Shown: positions 10,554 to 21,808, counted from the first letter of the stretch. The stretch is DNA of 64,000 nt from Liopterus haemorrhoidalis (GCA_963971575.1 OZ020611.1:201734419-201798418); one strand, 5' to 3'. Notes: a model not told the origin generated them from the sequence alone. Numbers and translations are program-made.

Positions 10554-12066
10554 ACCCCTTTGCTACATTCTTGTTATTTCCTCGTAAGTTAGATGTATTT
10601 CTGTCAGCAAATAAAATACTGAACGAAAAACAATTTGGTTTCAGGAAAAAATCATGTACCACAAAAGCAGCGGTTGAGCTGATTAATTATGTAACAAACG
10701 GCTTTGAAGAATTTTCGGCCTCTCAGGCCATTTTCTGCGACCTTTCAAAAGCGTTTGACTGCGTGTCCCACGATCTACTTTTTGATAAGCTCGACCGTTG
10801 CGGAATTCGTGGCACGGCGTTTTCCCTTTTAAAATCGTACTTAACAAATAGGGAACAGTTTGTGGCAGTTAACGGAACTACATCTACCACTGAAAATTTA
10901 AAACTTGGCATCGGACAGGGAACCATACTTGGGCCATTATTGTTCAACTTATTTATTAACGACCTGCCAATTTTTCTAAAAACAGAACGCTCAAATACCA
11001 TTCTATATGCGGACGATACAACGCTGCTCAGTAGCAATACTTCGCTAAATGATCTTATGCAAGTATCCGAAGAGAATTTCGCTAAAGCTAAGGATTGGTT
11101 CATCTCCAACAAATTGACACTAAACGTCAATAAAACCCAAAAACTGGTTTTCAGTTTAAATCGATTAACTAACCAATCGATACAGTACGGAGAACCAGTA
11201 AAATTTTTGGGTCTTTACATTGACGGGCAGCTCAATTGGAATGATCAGATAGACAAATTGGCAGCGTCGTTAAAGAGTGTGAACTATGCTCTTTGCCGAC
11301 TGAAGCTCTCCGTATCACCAGAGGTACTAAGAACGTTCTATTTTGCCGTCTTTCAGTCAAAGATGGAATATGGGATACTGCTATGGGGCGTTAGCAGTAC
11401 TTTAATTCGAATTTTTAGACTACAAAAATGTGCAATTCGACACATTAATAATGTTCCATATAGGACTCACTGTAAGGAATTATTTGTAAAAAACAAAATA
11501 ATGACAGTGTACAGCATGTTCATTTACAAGTGCCTGTTATTTGTAAAAGAGAACCCTGCCAGGTACCCCACCAACTCGAGTACACATTCACATAACACTA
11601 GGGCAAAATTAAACCTACGGCGTCCTAAGATCAGGTTAACTAAATCAATGAATGGTATGTATTTGGCAACTCTCTTTTACAACCATCTTCCCATTGAAAT
11701 GAGAGATCTAAGACCTAGTCTATTTAAAAAACAGGTAAAAGAGATTTTGTCAAAAAATTGCCTTTATAGCATAAAAGAATTTTTTAATATTGACTTGTAG
11801 CGCATCTTAATCTTAATCTTTATCATAAATTTTATCTTAATTTTTATTTTTATAAGTTTTATCTTAATTTTTATTTTTATAAGTTTTACTTTTATTTGAT
11901 TCTATGATGTAGACTTTTAATAGTATGAATGTAACTATATTTTACTATTAGGACTCTTTATGACTTTTAATGTGTTTATTGTAATCCCGTATTTTTTATT
12001 CTTTCGACATGTGTAAACATTATGTATTGTATATAACACGAATAAATATTATTATTATTATTATTA
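10554..12066 (+). mobile_element. 5'-truncated CR1/Jockey-type LINE
   Basis: A partial reverse transcriptase ORF (10571-11800) is followed by a T-rich 3' UTR and a terminal (ATT)n run at about 12043-12065, the simple-repeat tail seen in several insect LINE clades. The endonuclease and the first RT segments are absent. CAGTCAAGGG at 10544-10553 and CAGTCAGGG at 12067-12075 might be a degenerate target duplication; this is weak. Confidence 0.7.
10571..11800 (+). CDS. Non-LTR retrotransposon reverse transcriptase, N-terminally truncated
   Basis: The protein would copy its own RNA at a nicked target site. The 409-codon frame carries, in order, the RT motifs EKQFGFRKKSCTT (about residue 20), DLSKAFDCVSHDLL (motif A with catalytic Asp), GIGQGTILGPLLFNLFINDL (motif B; most relatives have GVPQG), and YADD at residues 146-149 with the catalytic Asp pair. 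KFLGLYIDGQLNW and a C-terminal region with YGILLWG follow. No stop or frameshift breaks these parts, so the insertion is not very old, but the endonuclease and the first RT segments are missing. The listed start is a TTG and the frame stays open upstream without LINE similarity, so the true N-terminus is lost. CR1/Jockey superfamily is likely; the exact clade is uncertain. Confidence 0.8.
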   Translation: MLFPRKLDVFLSANKILNEKQFGFRKKSCTTKAAVELINYVTNGFEEFSASQAIFCDLSKAFDCVSHDLLFDKLDRCGIRGTAFSLLKSYLTNREQFVAVNGTTSTTENLKLGIGQGTILGPLLFNLFINDLPIFLKTERSNTILYADDTTLLSSNTSLNDLMQVSEENFAKAKDWFISNKLTLNVNKTQKLVFSLNRLTNQSIQYGEPVKFLGLYIDGQLNWNDQIDKLAASLKSVNYALCRLKLSVSPEVLRTFYFAVFQSKMEYGILLWGVSSTLIRIFRLQKCAIRHINNVPYRTHCKELFVKNKIMTVYSMFIYKCLLFVKENPARYPTNSSTHSHNTRAKLNLRRPKIRLTKSMNGMYLATLFYNHLPIEMRDLRPSLFKKQVKEILSKNCLYSIKEFFNIDL

Positions 12067-12360
12067 CAGTCAGGGCCGGCTGCAAACTGGGGCCATGTTC
12101 AAGTCAACACTGTCTGTACTTCATATTTGGGGTATTCTATGCAGGTGAACTTGGACTGTCCTTCATTAAACATTTTCTGTTGTATTTTGTGCGATTGTGG
12201 ACTATAATAAACGCGAGGCCTGGAGGATGGTCCTGATCGCTCATGCGATACGCTGGACCTGATAACGCATTTTTAACGCAGTTCGTGATTCGTTATAACT
12301 TTAAATCAAAAGATACACATAAGTAAATGGAGGCAACGATCACGAACACTTTTAAGCGGG

Positions 12361-12596
12361 CCAACGGAGTGGTCGAGCTCATTAGACCGCGCAGTTTGAT
12401 TGGTTAAAACAGTCTTAATTGTGAGGATACTGGTTCAATTCTCTGTTGGTGTTATTATTCGGGCGAGAATAATATGTTAACATTACTCCTATTTTCACAA
12501 TGATTCACTCGTCATACAGGTGAAGGAGCTCGCCCCTGGCATCGGCGATAGTCTCGTTGCAGAAATAGGTCGAAGTAAAATTAAAAAAAAAACAAA
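12361..12596 (+). mobile_element. tRNA-derived SINE with 13-bp target duplication
   Basis: The head folds like a class II tRNA: CCAACGGAG pairs with CTCTGTTGG about 85 bp later, an A-box-like TGGTCGAGCTC follows the acceptor strand, and the B box is GGTTCAATTC. A tRNA-unrelated body ends in an A-rich tail (about 12580-12596). ACTTTTAAG[C/T]GGG flanks it at 12348-12360 and 12597-12609 with one mismatch, the mark of LINE-mediated insertion. Confidence 0.75.
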
Positions 12597-12609
12597 ACTT
12601 TTAAGTGGG

Positions 12610-13398
12610 TGACAATCCCGGCAGTGACTTTCTGTCTCTTGGATCTATATAGTAACAGGGATTTAACGTTTTTTATTTATATTTTTTATCTTTATAACAT
12701 AAAGATTTACAAATGTTGGCGATAAATTTGTTTTGCACAAAAAGATAAATAATTTTGCTCAATATTTTAAAATTCTAACCGAGATCAAATTATGTATGGC
12801 TCTTTTGTATTATTTGCTTCTCTCTTGAATTAAATGAACATATTTTTGCGGAGTTTTACTAATAGTTGTAGTTCATTTTTCCGGCGTCGTCGATATTGGT
12901 TTTCGTGCGAGAATTTCTCCGTGATGAAAAGGTTCAGTTCCCTTTCAAGTCCCACGCAACCACACCAGAGGTTTATTGGATATCTAGAAATCCGTGGTTA
13001 AACACTTGATTAGTCGTGTTCTAATACCCCTCTATATTTAAAAAAAAATCAACTATTTATTTTTAGTTTTTTACTGCAGACATGCAAGTACACGCAGGCT
13101 GCTAATAGAGAAAAAACGGGTTGACAAAATAAAAAAATTATGTATTGAAAAGTTTTTTGGAAGTCGCATGATTTTAAAATCATCGAGTCCACAGTAAGGT
13201 CTATATTCAAACAGTTAAATGATTATGTGATTAACTAGGGTGACAGTATAGCGAATATTTGAAATATTAATTGATCAATGAAGCATAATATTATATAGTT
13301 GAGTGCTGTTTTGTATAGTACGTAGAGTGTAGTCCAAATTTTTGTTATATCTAATACACAAGCAAAATCATAATCAAATTATCTTACCACGTAACAAT
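12610..13398. other. No feature recognised
   Basis: AT-rich sequence with no supported gene, repeat or RNA. Confidence 0.45.
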
Positions 13399-14598
13399 AC
13401 GAGGGTTACCTTTTATGTTTTTACAAACGACCACTAAATGGCAATATTGAAATGTATCATTACTATATTCGTAAAATTTGACATTTGTCATTATGAAATC
13501 AGTGGCAGCTTATAAATTGACCGAGTAGTTTGTCGACAGTGAGCGTTTAAAAAAACAAGTTTGCGAAAAAATGGATATAACTCGTGAAAGTTTTCGTTGG
13601 ATGATTTTTTACAATTTTTGTAAAGGCGTTGAGTAAGGCCAACAATGCATAGATTCGGTTCGTTCAACTTTTGGTAATGAAGCACCATCAGAAAAGACTA
13701 TTTACAATTGGTTTGCAGAATTTTGTCGTGGTCGTGCTTCTGTCAGTGATGAAACATCGATGCTGTGCGCAAAATGATTGAAGAAGATCGGCATGTGACT
13801 TACCGTGAGATTGAGGCATCCTTTGTCATATCGCAGAATGCAATACATTCGATTTTGCATGAACATTTAGCTATGAAAAAGATCTGTTCCCGATGGAATC
13901 CGCATAATTTGACTGAAGCTCCAAAAAAAGGCTCGTGTTGATTGGTGTAAGGGAATGCTAAAAAAATTCAACCTAGGCACTGCAAAATTCGTATACAACA
14001 TCGTTACAGATGATGAAACTTGGATTTATCATATGAACCGGAAACCACGGAACAATCCACTGTTTGGGTCTTCCAAGATGAACCGAAACCCACAAAAGTT
14101 GTTCGTTCACGAAGAACTTCCAAGAAAATGATCGCTTGCTTCTTCGGTTGTACTGGACACGCCGCAACCATTCCTTTAGAGGATCTCAGAACAGTTAATG
14201 CTGAATGTTATACAACATTTTGTTTCTCAGAAGTCATCGACGAAATCAGGAAAAACAACCAAAAAACGTCGGATCATTCTTCATCGTGACAATGCAAGAT
14301 CCCACACAGCACGTCAAATAATTGATTATTTGAAGGAGAAAAACATCGAATTAATGTCTCATTGCCCTTATTCACCTGATATCCCTTAACGACTTTTTTT
14401 TTGTTGCCCAATGTCAAACAAAAAATGCGTGGATAGCGAATTTCATTACCTTAAGAAGCTGTTTAATCCTTCGAAAACCATGTTTTTGAGATACCAACTT
14501 GGAACCAAGAATGGAAAAAATGTTTCGAGAATTGGTTTGAACGCATGCAAAAGTATATAAATCTTAAAGGCGAATATTTTAAGAAGCAATAAAACAGT
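13399..14598 (+). mobile_element. mariner (SETMAR-type) element, right end missing
   Basis: The left end follows a TA and reads CGAGGGTTACC, like mariner inverted repeats. It is followed by a 5' leader and a transposase pseudogene. A few bases after the transposase stop the mariner sequence is replaced by the palindromic element starting at 14600, so no right inverted repeat is present. Confidence 0.65.
13571..14590 (+). pseudogene. mariner transposase (DD34D type), frameshifted
   Basis: The protein would cut and paste the element at TA sites. Segments in three frames match the family as I recall it: MDITRESFRWMIFYNFC at the start, a helix-turn-helix region with IYNWFAEFCRGRAS, HNLTEAPKK, DDETWIYH (first catalytic Asp), EPETTEQSTVWVFQDEP, RIILHRDNARSHTARQ (second Asp), SPDI and a C-terminal GEYFKKQ. 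A TAA interrupts at about 13634. A base is missing after TWIYH (about 14033), the frame shifts again before the second Asp, and the region of the third Asp is damaged (about 14386). It is therefore inactive. Confidence 0.8.
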
Positions 14599-14599
14599 T

Positions 14600-15776
14600 C
14601 CCAGCAAACATTTTTATACGGGCCAGTACTGGTAAAGCACGTACTCCCCGGCATTGAAAGTAATGGGCCAGTGCTGGCATTTTGCACTGGGCCAGTACCC
14701 CGGTGTCCCCGTGGCCGTTAGCTGGCCCATTGATGTATCAGTTGCTGGCCCAGCAACGGTAAAGTGCAAAATAATCGCATTAGTTGCAAGATTTATTTCT
14801 GATGGACTAGTGCATATATTATACCCACTCTCTAATGTTTCAAATGTAACATATGTGTACTTACCCAGTATTTAAATAAATTAATGGTTAGGTGCAAAAT
14901 AAATACTCACTTGGCCATTTTCACCATCGTTATATTTTTAAAAAGACATTTATAATCTTGTAACAGATTTATTAATAATGAAAATTTTATTACATGAAAA
15001 AAAAAAATACGATTTAACTAAACTAAAAATTAAACAATTTAACATGAAACAGTTTGTGTAAACTACGTCCTTAAATCTAACAAAACACACACAAATCACA
15101 ATAAAAAACTGTATAATGTTCACAAAACAATAACTATTCTAATATGTACACATCTTGACAAACTGTCTACCAACACGTATCGACTTGTACTGACTAAGAA
15201 CAATCAGACTTTTCAAATTATTACATTCAAAAAAAGTTTAGTTTTAAGTAAAAAGTATGAGTGAAGAAGAGACGATAGCTGTGTAAAACAATAATTTATC
15301 GACTTTATTAGAATAAAAAAGGATAGAAAAGTTGCTTAAAACATTTTTAAAACAAATGTAAAATGTAACATAAGCACTGGTCTGTCAGAAATAATCTTGC
15401 AACTAATGCGATTATTTTGCACTTAACCGTTGCTGGGCCGGCAAGTGATACATCAATGGCCCATTGATGGCCCAGCTAACGGCCACCGAAGCACCGGGAT
15501 ACTGGCCCAATGCGAAATGCCAGCACTGGCCCATTACTTTGAATGCGGGGAGTATGTGCTTCAACAGTACTGGCCCGTATAAAAATATTTGCTTGGATTA
15601 ATACAAATAAGGAGTGCTTATAAAATTCTGGTAAAGTACTTCGTATAGGCGGAATGCGAAATACAAATGTGAAGTACATTATTAATACTGGCGTTGCACT
15701 TACTTTTGGTGCCAGCAATTTACCAGCAGTAAAAGCAGTTTGCCGGCATTCGGCCGTTAGTTGAATGTTTGCTGGG
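14600..15776. repeat. Palindromic TIR element with GGCCAG-rich arms
   Basis: CCCAGCAAACATT at the left end is matched by its inverse AATGTTTGCTGGG at 15764-15776. A second, longer inverted pair of about 190 bp (14602-14790 against about 15410-15597) contains repeated GGGCCAGTACTGG, GGCCAGTGCTGGC and CTGGCCCA motifs. The core is AT-rich and non-coding. TT flanks each end; no longer duplication was recognised. It abuts the truncated mariner. Superfamily unknown. Confidence 0.6.
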
Positions 15777-16560
15777 TTTGTCCAAAAAAACATTTTTTCT
15801 TTCTTAGTTTTTGTAAGAACTTAAAAGGTAGCCCTCGTTCATAGCCTTGGTGTGTCTGTCATCTCGTCGTTGGACTTCATGTGTATCGCAATTCACTTGG
15901 TTTTACAATAGGATTTGGTGGGAGATACAGCAAAAAAAAAAAAAAAAAATAACAGTGGGCATTCTTTCTAAATTTTATTCAGCACGTAAGATGTTCAATT
16001 CTTTCCTTATATCTTCAATGCGAATATGATACATCACGACGTTCAGAATTTTTTACCAAAATTAACCACATTTTGTGTCTTAAATATTTTAACCTTAATA
16101 ATTATAAAATAATAACTACCTTAAGACATATTTTCCGAGTTAAGTTTTCTTGGTAAGAAAAATAATTTCAAAGTTATGAAAGGGGTAAAAAATAGCTCAT
16201 GTGAAATTTAATATCAGTTATTATTTCAGTATGAAAACAGCGGTCTTTTTGCTTGAAAGTCCCACGTTCTACTTTTCCACCATAACGATTTTTCTTTAAA
16301 TATATACGTATTACTTCATAACAGATTGAAGATTAAAACTGAGATCATGTTACATCCCTCTTGAAATTTTGATAAATTGTTTTTTTTTTTGTTTGTCAGG
16401 TGTGTTTTGTTTTGGTATGTTTTTCTAGTTTTTGTGGTAGATTTTGTATCGCGTCATTTATCTTGTTGTGTTTTGTCTGACTATGTTAGGATAAGAATTA
16501 GTGGGGTGCAGTAAAAAGTGAGGAAACTGGCTGTTAGCAAAAATAATATATGTTTGTTTT
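15777..16560. other. No feature recognised
   Basis: AT-rich sequence with a poly(A) run at about 15931-15948 and no supported gene. Confidence 0.45.
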
Positions 16561-16574
16561 TAGGGGGGGCAAAG

Positions 16575-16606
<32 letters not shown>
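16575..16606. repeat. (TA)n microsatellite
   Basis: An uninterrupted TA dinucleotide run preceded by GTATG and a G-run. Confidence 0.9.
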
Positions 16607-16610
<4 letters not shown>

Positions 16611-16611
16611 T

Positions 16612-16700
16612 CTCTGGTGACCGTCAAATTTTTAAAATATTTATTGTCATATAATAAAATGAAGAGACGGTTCGGCCACTATAATGTGTTCATCATCAGT
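16612..16700 (-). ncRNA. Degenerate hammerhead-like motif, candidate
   Basis: On the minus strand the core CTGATGA (16693-16699) is followed by a weak CAC/GTG stem, GAACCGTC in place of GAAAC, and about 45 nt later GACGGTC, which could pair with CCGTC and supply a GTC cleavage triplet. The stem and the conserved GAAA are imperfect, so it is probably a dead copy. A better-preserved relative is at 62397-62426. Such motifs are known in the terminal repeats of Penelope-like elements. Confidence 0.3.
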
Positions 16701-16720
16701 CTGAGGAGGTGTGTGAAAGG

Positions 16721-17944
16721 TATACACAGGTTGGAAACAGAATTCTGTATATTCTGACTTGTATATACAAGTGTGCACCAATGTTCCGCGGAGCTAGACA
16801 AATGTCAACATTGGCCGTGACTTGCCACGCCATCTGTAGGCGCCTTTACATGGGCATCTCTATGTAGCATTTTAGCGAGCTTTTGGAAAACTTATACGTA
16901 TTGTTATCAAGTGACTGTACCAATATCGTTTATAAAGAAGCCCTTACTTAAATTATTGGTGTAAGAAACAAATTTATAAAATGGTATAGTAAAATAAAAA
17001 TATATACTTGAATCTTACTGAAACGATTCGTATAAAACTTGATTTACAGTTGGTATACTGCTAGTTTAAATATAGAAACATGTCTCTTGGGAGGAAATAA
17101 ACAGATACATTTAATTGAAATAGTTGTCAGCTTACAGCGGAAAAAATCACATAGTATTTCTATTGACATACATATTTTGTGAAATACCATTATGTTTTCA
17201 AAACAAAAAAGAAAAGAATGAACTGTGCGCTTATTTGAATACTTCCATTTGCGTTGTAACACGAGCAACCTGCCACGTGCATATTAATTTTGAACAAACG
17301 CATTCGTTGAGTTATTCAACATTAAAAGCTCCTATTCCCCAAGTTACGTTATCTGCATAGTGCTGTTATTTCCCTGTTTAATTAAAAGCTTTGATCTTTC
17401 GTATTTTGTTAGTGTCTAAAGCTTTTAAGTTGTTTTAAGATGTTTGTAATTTCAGTTGATTTATTGGTCCAAGTACAAAGAATTCTAGACTAGATGCTCT
17501 GGAGTTAGTAGCAATTAGAAGTTTAAGATAAACTATAAAGGTCAGAACAGGGACGCCGACAAGGGATTTTAAATTAAAACTATTCTCTTCTCGAGTAAAA
17601 GTTTAGAAATATTACTCGGGAAAGTGAAAATTACATTTGTTGGGTCTTGGTGAGTTCTTTAACATTAATGAAAATTAATGTTTGGGATTGTGGAAAGTTA
17701 GAATTTCTTGTTTGGGATGGAGAACAAGGCTTTTAACTGATTTTGAAATGTTGTAAAGTAGTTTTGTTGGAAGGGTGAAAACTAATATCGTAAACAGATT
17801 TAGAAATAATTGGTTGTTTACAATTTCTGAGATATTACGTTTGCTTTTCAAACTTCTAAAATTTCCTGTTACTCCAATTTTTAAATAACCATTTTTATTA
17901 GCGTTATTCGGTCCAATATTCGACATTTTTGTTAATATGACCAG
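16721..17944. other. No feature recognised
   Basis: AT-rich sequence; short open frames show no recognisable domain. Confidence 0.45.
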
Positions 17945-18670
17945 AAAAATGACACTGTTCTGTGTTTATTAAAAAAAAAAAAAAGAAAAAAAAAAGAAAA
18001 AGATTTCAGAAAAAAACACATCCTGAGATAAATATAAACATATGTATTGATGAAAATCTATATATTTTTTTAATGTTAAATGTCGTATCAAATGAAACCT
18101 CTTAATGCGTGGATCAATAAGCAAATATTTCACTGTAAAATATAATTTTATGGCGTTTTTCCAAATATATGTCGAAAAACTTTTGTCCCCCACCCTATCT
18201 TCCAGAGGGGTTCATCTAAAAATCTGAAAAAATCCCCATAATGTACATTGATGGGAACCGGAATAGTTCAACAGGAATTTTTAATCAGATTAGTTTTTCG
18301 AAAAATATCGATTTTTTGTGTTGAAACAAAAATGATTTTTTAAATTTATGGTGTGGTATCAAAAGAGAGCTCTTAAGAAGAAGATAAAGAAACAAAGAGT
18401 AGTTTTAAAAAAATCGTTTTCTAACACGATTTTAGCCAATAATATATTTAAAAAATTCTTGTCCCTTACCCGGTTACCCAAAGTGGTTATACTTAAAATC
18501 TGAAAAAAATAAAGGTAATTAATATACATTTATCTGAGCCGGAAACGTACGAGAGGAATTTCAGTTCAGATTGCGTTTTTTGAAAATATTGCAGTTTTTG
18601 CGTTTATGACAAAATTAATTACTTTTTTTAATTAGTAGCTAAATTATAGCTAAAAATGTTATAGAATTTT
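17945..18670 (+). mobile_element. Family A repeat, partial copy
   Basis: Contains both family modules: GTATCAAATGAAACCTCTT (about 18087) and GGTATCAAAAGAGAGCTCTT (about 18355). It also has the TTTTGTCCCCCACCCTATCTT tract (about 18182) and the CGTACGAGAGGAATTTCAG tract (about 18547). It is the opposite strand of the 6880-8100 copy. The left terminus is not seen. Confidence 0.55.
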
Positions 18671-18689
18671 TTGTATTTATGGCTACTGA

Positions 18690-19290
18690 GCTGTCCTTCC
18701 CAGACAAAAATGGGTGCTCGCCTGTTTACGGCTATTAGTAGAATGGCCATTAAACCATTATATCGTCACTCTTGTGTTTCTCTGCCTGTTCGGTAGGAAA
18801 TATGGCCAAATGGCTGGACCTAGAGAATTGAAATTTGACACATACATATCTTTAAATCGCCTATAGGAAAATTACTATTACATAAAAAAAAATATTGTAC
18901 CTAAAATATATACAAATATATATGTATTTATCGATATCATTTTAATTGTTTGGAGTAGTATTTCAGGCAAATTTACCAAAAAAATGTAAAGAGCGAATAT
19001 AAATAGAATTTTGTTATGGTAGTGTTTAAAAAATAATAATTATTTTCTTTAAATTCAATGTGGGATAAAAATAATGTGTGTATTAAAATTTAATCAAATG
19101 AAAGTGTTGAAATATAGATTATGAACACAAATTAATTATTTAAAATCTTTTTATTTTAACGCAAAATGTCAAAAATGTGTAATAAAATTTTTCCCTCGCC
19201 CTATTATTTAGAGACTTGCTTTAAAACCTGCAAAATTTCACGCTTGGAATTTTCAGCACGTGATTATTTTTTTGAAATACTTTTTTTTAT
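18690..19290 (+). mobile_element. Family A repeat, diverged partial copy
   Basis: Contains the family's left-end landmarks in decayed form: CCATTATATCGTCACTC, CTGCCTGTTCGGTAGGAA and GGCCAAATGGCTGGACCTAG, then AT-rich sequence ending before the next complete copy. No coding potential. Confidence 0.45.
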
Positions 19291-19312
19291 ATATTTGATT
19301 TATTTCTTTTTT

Positions 19313-19359
19313 AGGGTTTTGTAGGTATGACCAAAAAACCCTTATACCGTCATTTTGTC

Positions 19360-19393
<34 letters not shown>

Positions 19394-20215
19394 TCGGTAA
19401 AAATTGTAGCCAAACGGCTAAACCTAGAGAGTTCAAATTTGACATGCTTATACAACTCTTTGACCCGCACATAGGAAAAATACTAAAACATCTAAAAAAC
19501 ATATCCCCCTAAAAATATAAACAAATATGTGCTCATCGAAAACAATTTTTTTTTTTTAAATTATGAGTAGGGTATCAAATGAAAGCCCTTAGTACGTGGA
19601 TTAACGATCAAATTTTTATTTTTGAAAAATAAATTATTTTGATGCGATTTTTGCCAAAATTGTGCAAAAAATTTTTTGTCCCACACCCTGTAGCCCAGAT
19701 GGTTTAAAGTAAAAATCTAAAAAAATTCTAAGTAATGTATATTGGTGTGAACCGAAATAGTACAACAGGAATTTTTGATCAGATTATGTTTTCGGAAAAT
19801 AACGCATTTTTTGTGGTTTTTGGTTTACAAAGTACAAAAGTTATACCAATGTAAGACACTCACATGCAAGGCGTACGATGGCGTTATTGGTTAGAGCACT
19901 GGTGTCGTAAGCTAAAACTCGCTGGTAAACGAAGGGTTTCGAGTTCGAGTACTGAGTGAATTTTATTTTTTCTGTTTTTTTTTTTTGCATTTTTATTATG
20001 TTGAAATTATTTTGTCAAAATTCTAGTTATATTTTGACAAATGTTGTATTTAATTTTTAAGAGCGTAAATTTAATAATTATCTTATTATATGATTAACAG
20101 ACGATAAATTATTTTAAAAATATCGTTCATTTTGCCGTGATTACTACAAAGCAAAATTTGTCCTACACACTCAGCATACCTCCTTCACTTATTATATACC
20201 TGCGAAACCCTGAAA
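19313..20215 (+). mobile_element. Family A TIR repeat, near-complete copy
   Basis: The left end is TTAGGGTTTTGTAGGTATGA and the right end (about 20196-20213) is TATACCTGCGAAACCCTGA, an inverted match. A CTGT microsatellite (19363-19390) follows the left end. One GGTATCAAATGAAAGCCCTT module (about 19571) and the GTCCCACACCCTGTAG tract are present. A tRNA-like block sits in the right half (19869-19960). It has no ORF. Confidence 0.6.
19869..19960 (+). mobile_element. tRNA-like SINE head inside family A copy
   Basis: An A-box-like TTGGTTAGAGCACTGG (19887-19902) and a B-box-like GAGTTCGAGTACTG (about 19940-19953) lie at tRNA spacing. The acceptor ends do not pair well and an intron-less cloverleaf is not convincing, so this is more likely a SINE promoter than a tRNA gene. 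Confidence 0.45.
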
Positions 20216-20335
20216 TGTGTGAATATTCACACTTCACATCAATTTTTATTAAATGAAAGTAATTCGATCTACGGTCAAACATAAATTTTTAAAATTGATG
20301 ATTCTGATGCATTTTTATCCAAATTATATCTCTAA

Positions 20336-20461
20336 GAGCCGATTTCTGAAAGCTTAGTAAACTATAAGCAAATGGCCACAATATAACAATCCCATAAGTA
20401 ACCATAGCAACCTTTTTCTAACTATTTGGTTATAGTTAACTAAGCTTTCAGAAACCGGCCC
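20336..20461. mobile_element. Short Tourist-like MITE
   Basis: The left GAGCCGATTTCTGAAAGCTT and the inverted right GGGCCGGTTTCTGAAAGCTT are near-identical ends and extend through TAGT[T/A]AACTATAA. Flanks are TAA and TTA, fitting a TWA preference of PIF/Harbinger derivatives although the two do not match exactly. Only 126 bp; no coding capacity. Confidence 0.6.
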
Positions 20462-21166
20462 TTAATATACGAAATTCTGAAATGTGTGAAAATTCACGTT
20501 TCACATAAATTTTTTAATGACTATTTGTTTTTCCTTCTCCCTTATAATACCTTTGGTAAATTTTAATAAACCAGTACATCTTCAAACATTAGAAAATATT
20601 AACAAACAACCCATATCTTAAGTCTTTCATATTAAAATTTGTAGCCAAAAATACATTTAATATTCCAAACATACTCTACAAAGCTTTTCTCTAATATTTT
20701 CCACAAAAACCAAATTTTACTGATATTGAATGCGTGTCTTATCATGTGGTTTCCTCGATTCACCTAAAGCCATAAGCTCTCTACCTGGTGAAACAGCAAA
20801 GAGGAGATAGGCTATGTTCACACAGACCCGTAATAGTTACGTCGTTATTTCTATCTTGACATGCTTGCAAAAATTTTGTCCGTATACGAGTATATTATGT
20901 ATAAACCGAAAATTATGACAACTATCCTCTACCTTTGTCACACATTTTAACTGACTGTAAGCTAATTCAGAAAAACAGATACAAGTTAGGCTTGTGCCTA
21001 ATTAATTTGTAACTGCACGTGCAGTGGTAAACCTGTCTACCTGCAAAGGTTTACCAGTACAGTATTATTAAAATGAGAAAAGAATCGCAGTAGTTGCGTA
21101 GAGACCGATTTTTGTCTGAGTCAAGTTCAATATTTGGAAATGAGTTTTTGTGTTTGGCTACTGTTT
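20462..21166. other. No feature recognised
   Basis: AT-rich sequence; a family-A-like AATGTGTGAAAATTCACG fragment occurs at about 20476. Nothing else is supported. Confidence 0.4.
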
Positions 21167-21169
21167 TTA

Positions 21170-21808
21170 ACTCGCGAACATACAGAAAGCCGGCACCGGC
21201 TTTACTGGCAACAAGCGCTGATCTGCCGCAGTATCTGTTATGTTTTCAAATATAATCGCACACGCTATGTACTGGTTGGCAACGGTCGGTGTCGGCTACC
21301 CGCTTACCGGAACGGTTAAGCAGTTTAAGCAGCTTGTTGTCAGCGCCGAAAAAAAATATATATATTTAAAAAATCTCGCATCAACTTCTTTTAATTGAGG
21401 AAAAAGGTGATGGTAATTCCCATATTTACGTCTCTCTTGGTTTATTGCATGTATACCTTTTCTTTTTGGTTCCATTTTTAAATATAGTGATTCTATTAGA
21501 AGCAACCCATCCAAAGATGAATCAGAACTCGCCATTTTCACTTATTTCAACATATAATTGAGCCAATATACGAAAGAGTAGCTATACACTTTCAAAACTA
21601 GCGTTCACTCTATGCTAAGCCAATATAATTAAAAAATGTACGATAAATAGGAAAAAAATAAATAAAAACTTCAATATATAGGTTATGTCATCTGTCAGTG
21701 TCATATGCAATATCAGCGTTTAGCATGTGCTCAACCAGTAACCCAGTACGCTTATTTTCGGTACCGATTGTCAGCGCTGATTTACCAGCTTTCTGTATGT
21801 TCGCGGCC
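21170..21808. mobile_element. PIF/Harbinger deletion derivative with TTA duplication
   Basis: An 18-bp perfect inverted repeat CGCGAACATACAGAAAGC lies at 21173-21190 and 21788-21805. Counting three more bases outward on each side gives TTA at 21167-21169 and 21809-21811, the TWA duplication of PIF/Harbinger. The interior holds the beginning of a Harbinger transposase-like protein on the minus strand, which independently supports the call. Confidence 0.75.
21350..21541 (-). pseudogene. Harbinger (HARBI1-like) transposase N-terminal relic
   Basis: The frame starts with MKMASSDSS and contains HAINQERRKYGNYHHLFPQL followed by KEVDARFFKY. From memory, insect Harbinger transposases begin with a V.P.N..R...GEYHHL...L..D..RFF.YFRM pattern, which this matches. 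After FFKY the similarity ends, the nuclease (DDE) part is missing, and the frame continues into terminal sequence. It lies inside the TTA-flanked element. Confidence 0.65.

Noticed and set aside
10723..11130. Minus-strand 135-codon ORF inside the LINE RT
   Set aside because: Antisense shadow of the reverse transcriptase frame, without domains of its own.
19340..19512. Open frame over the CTGT repeat giving a VCLSVCLSVCL-like peptide
   Set aside because: The translation is a microsatellite artefact within a family A copy.
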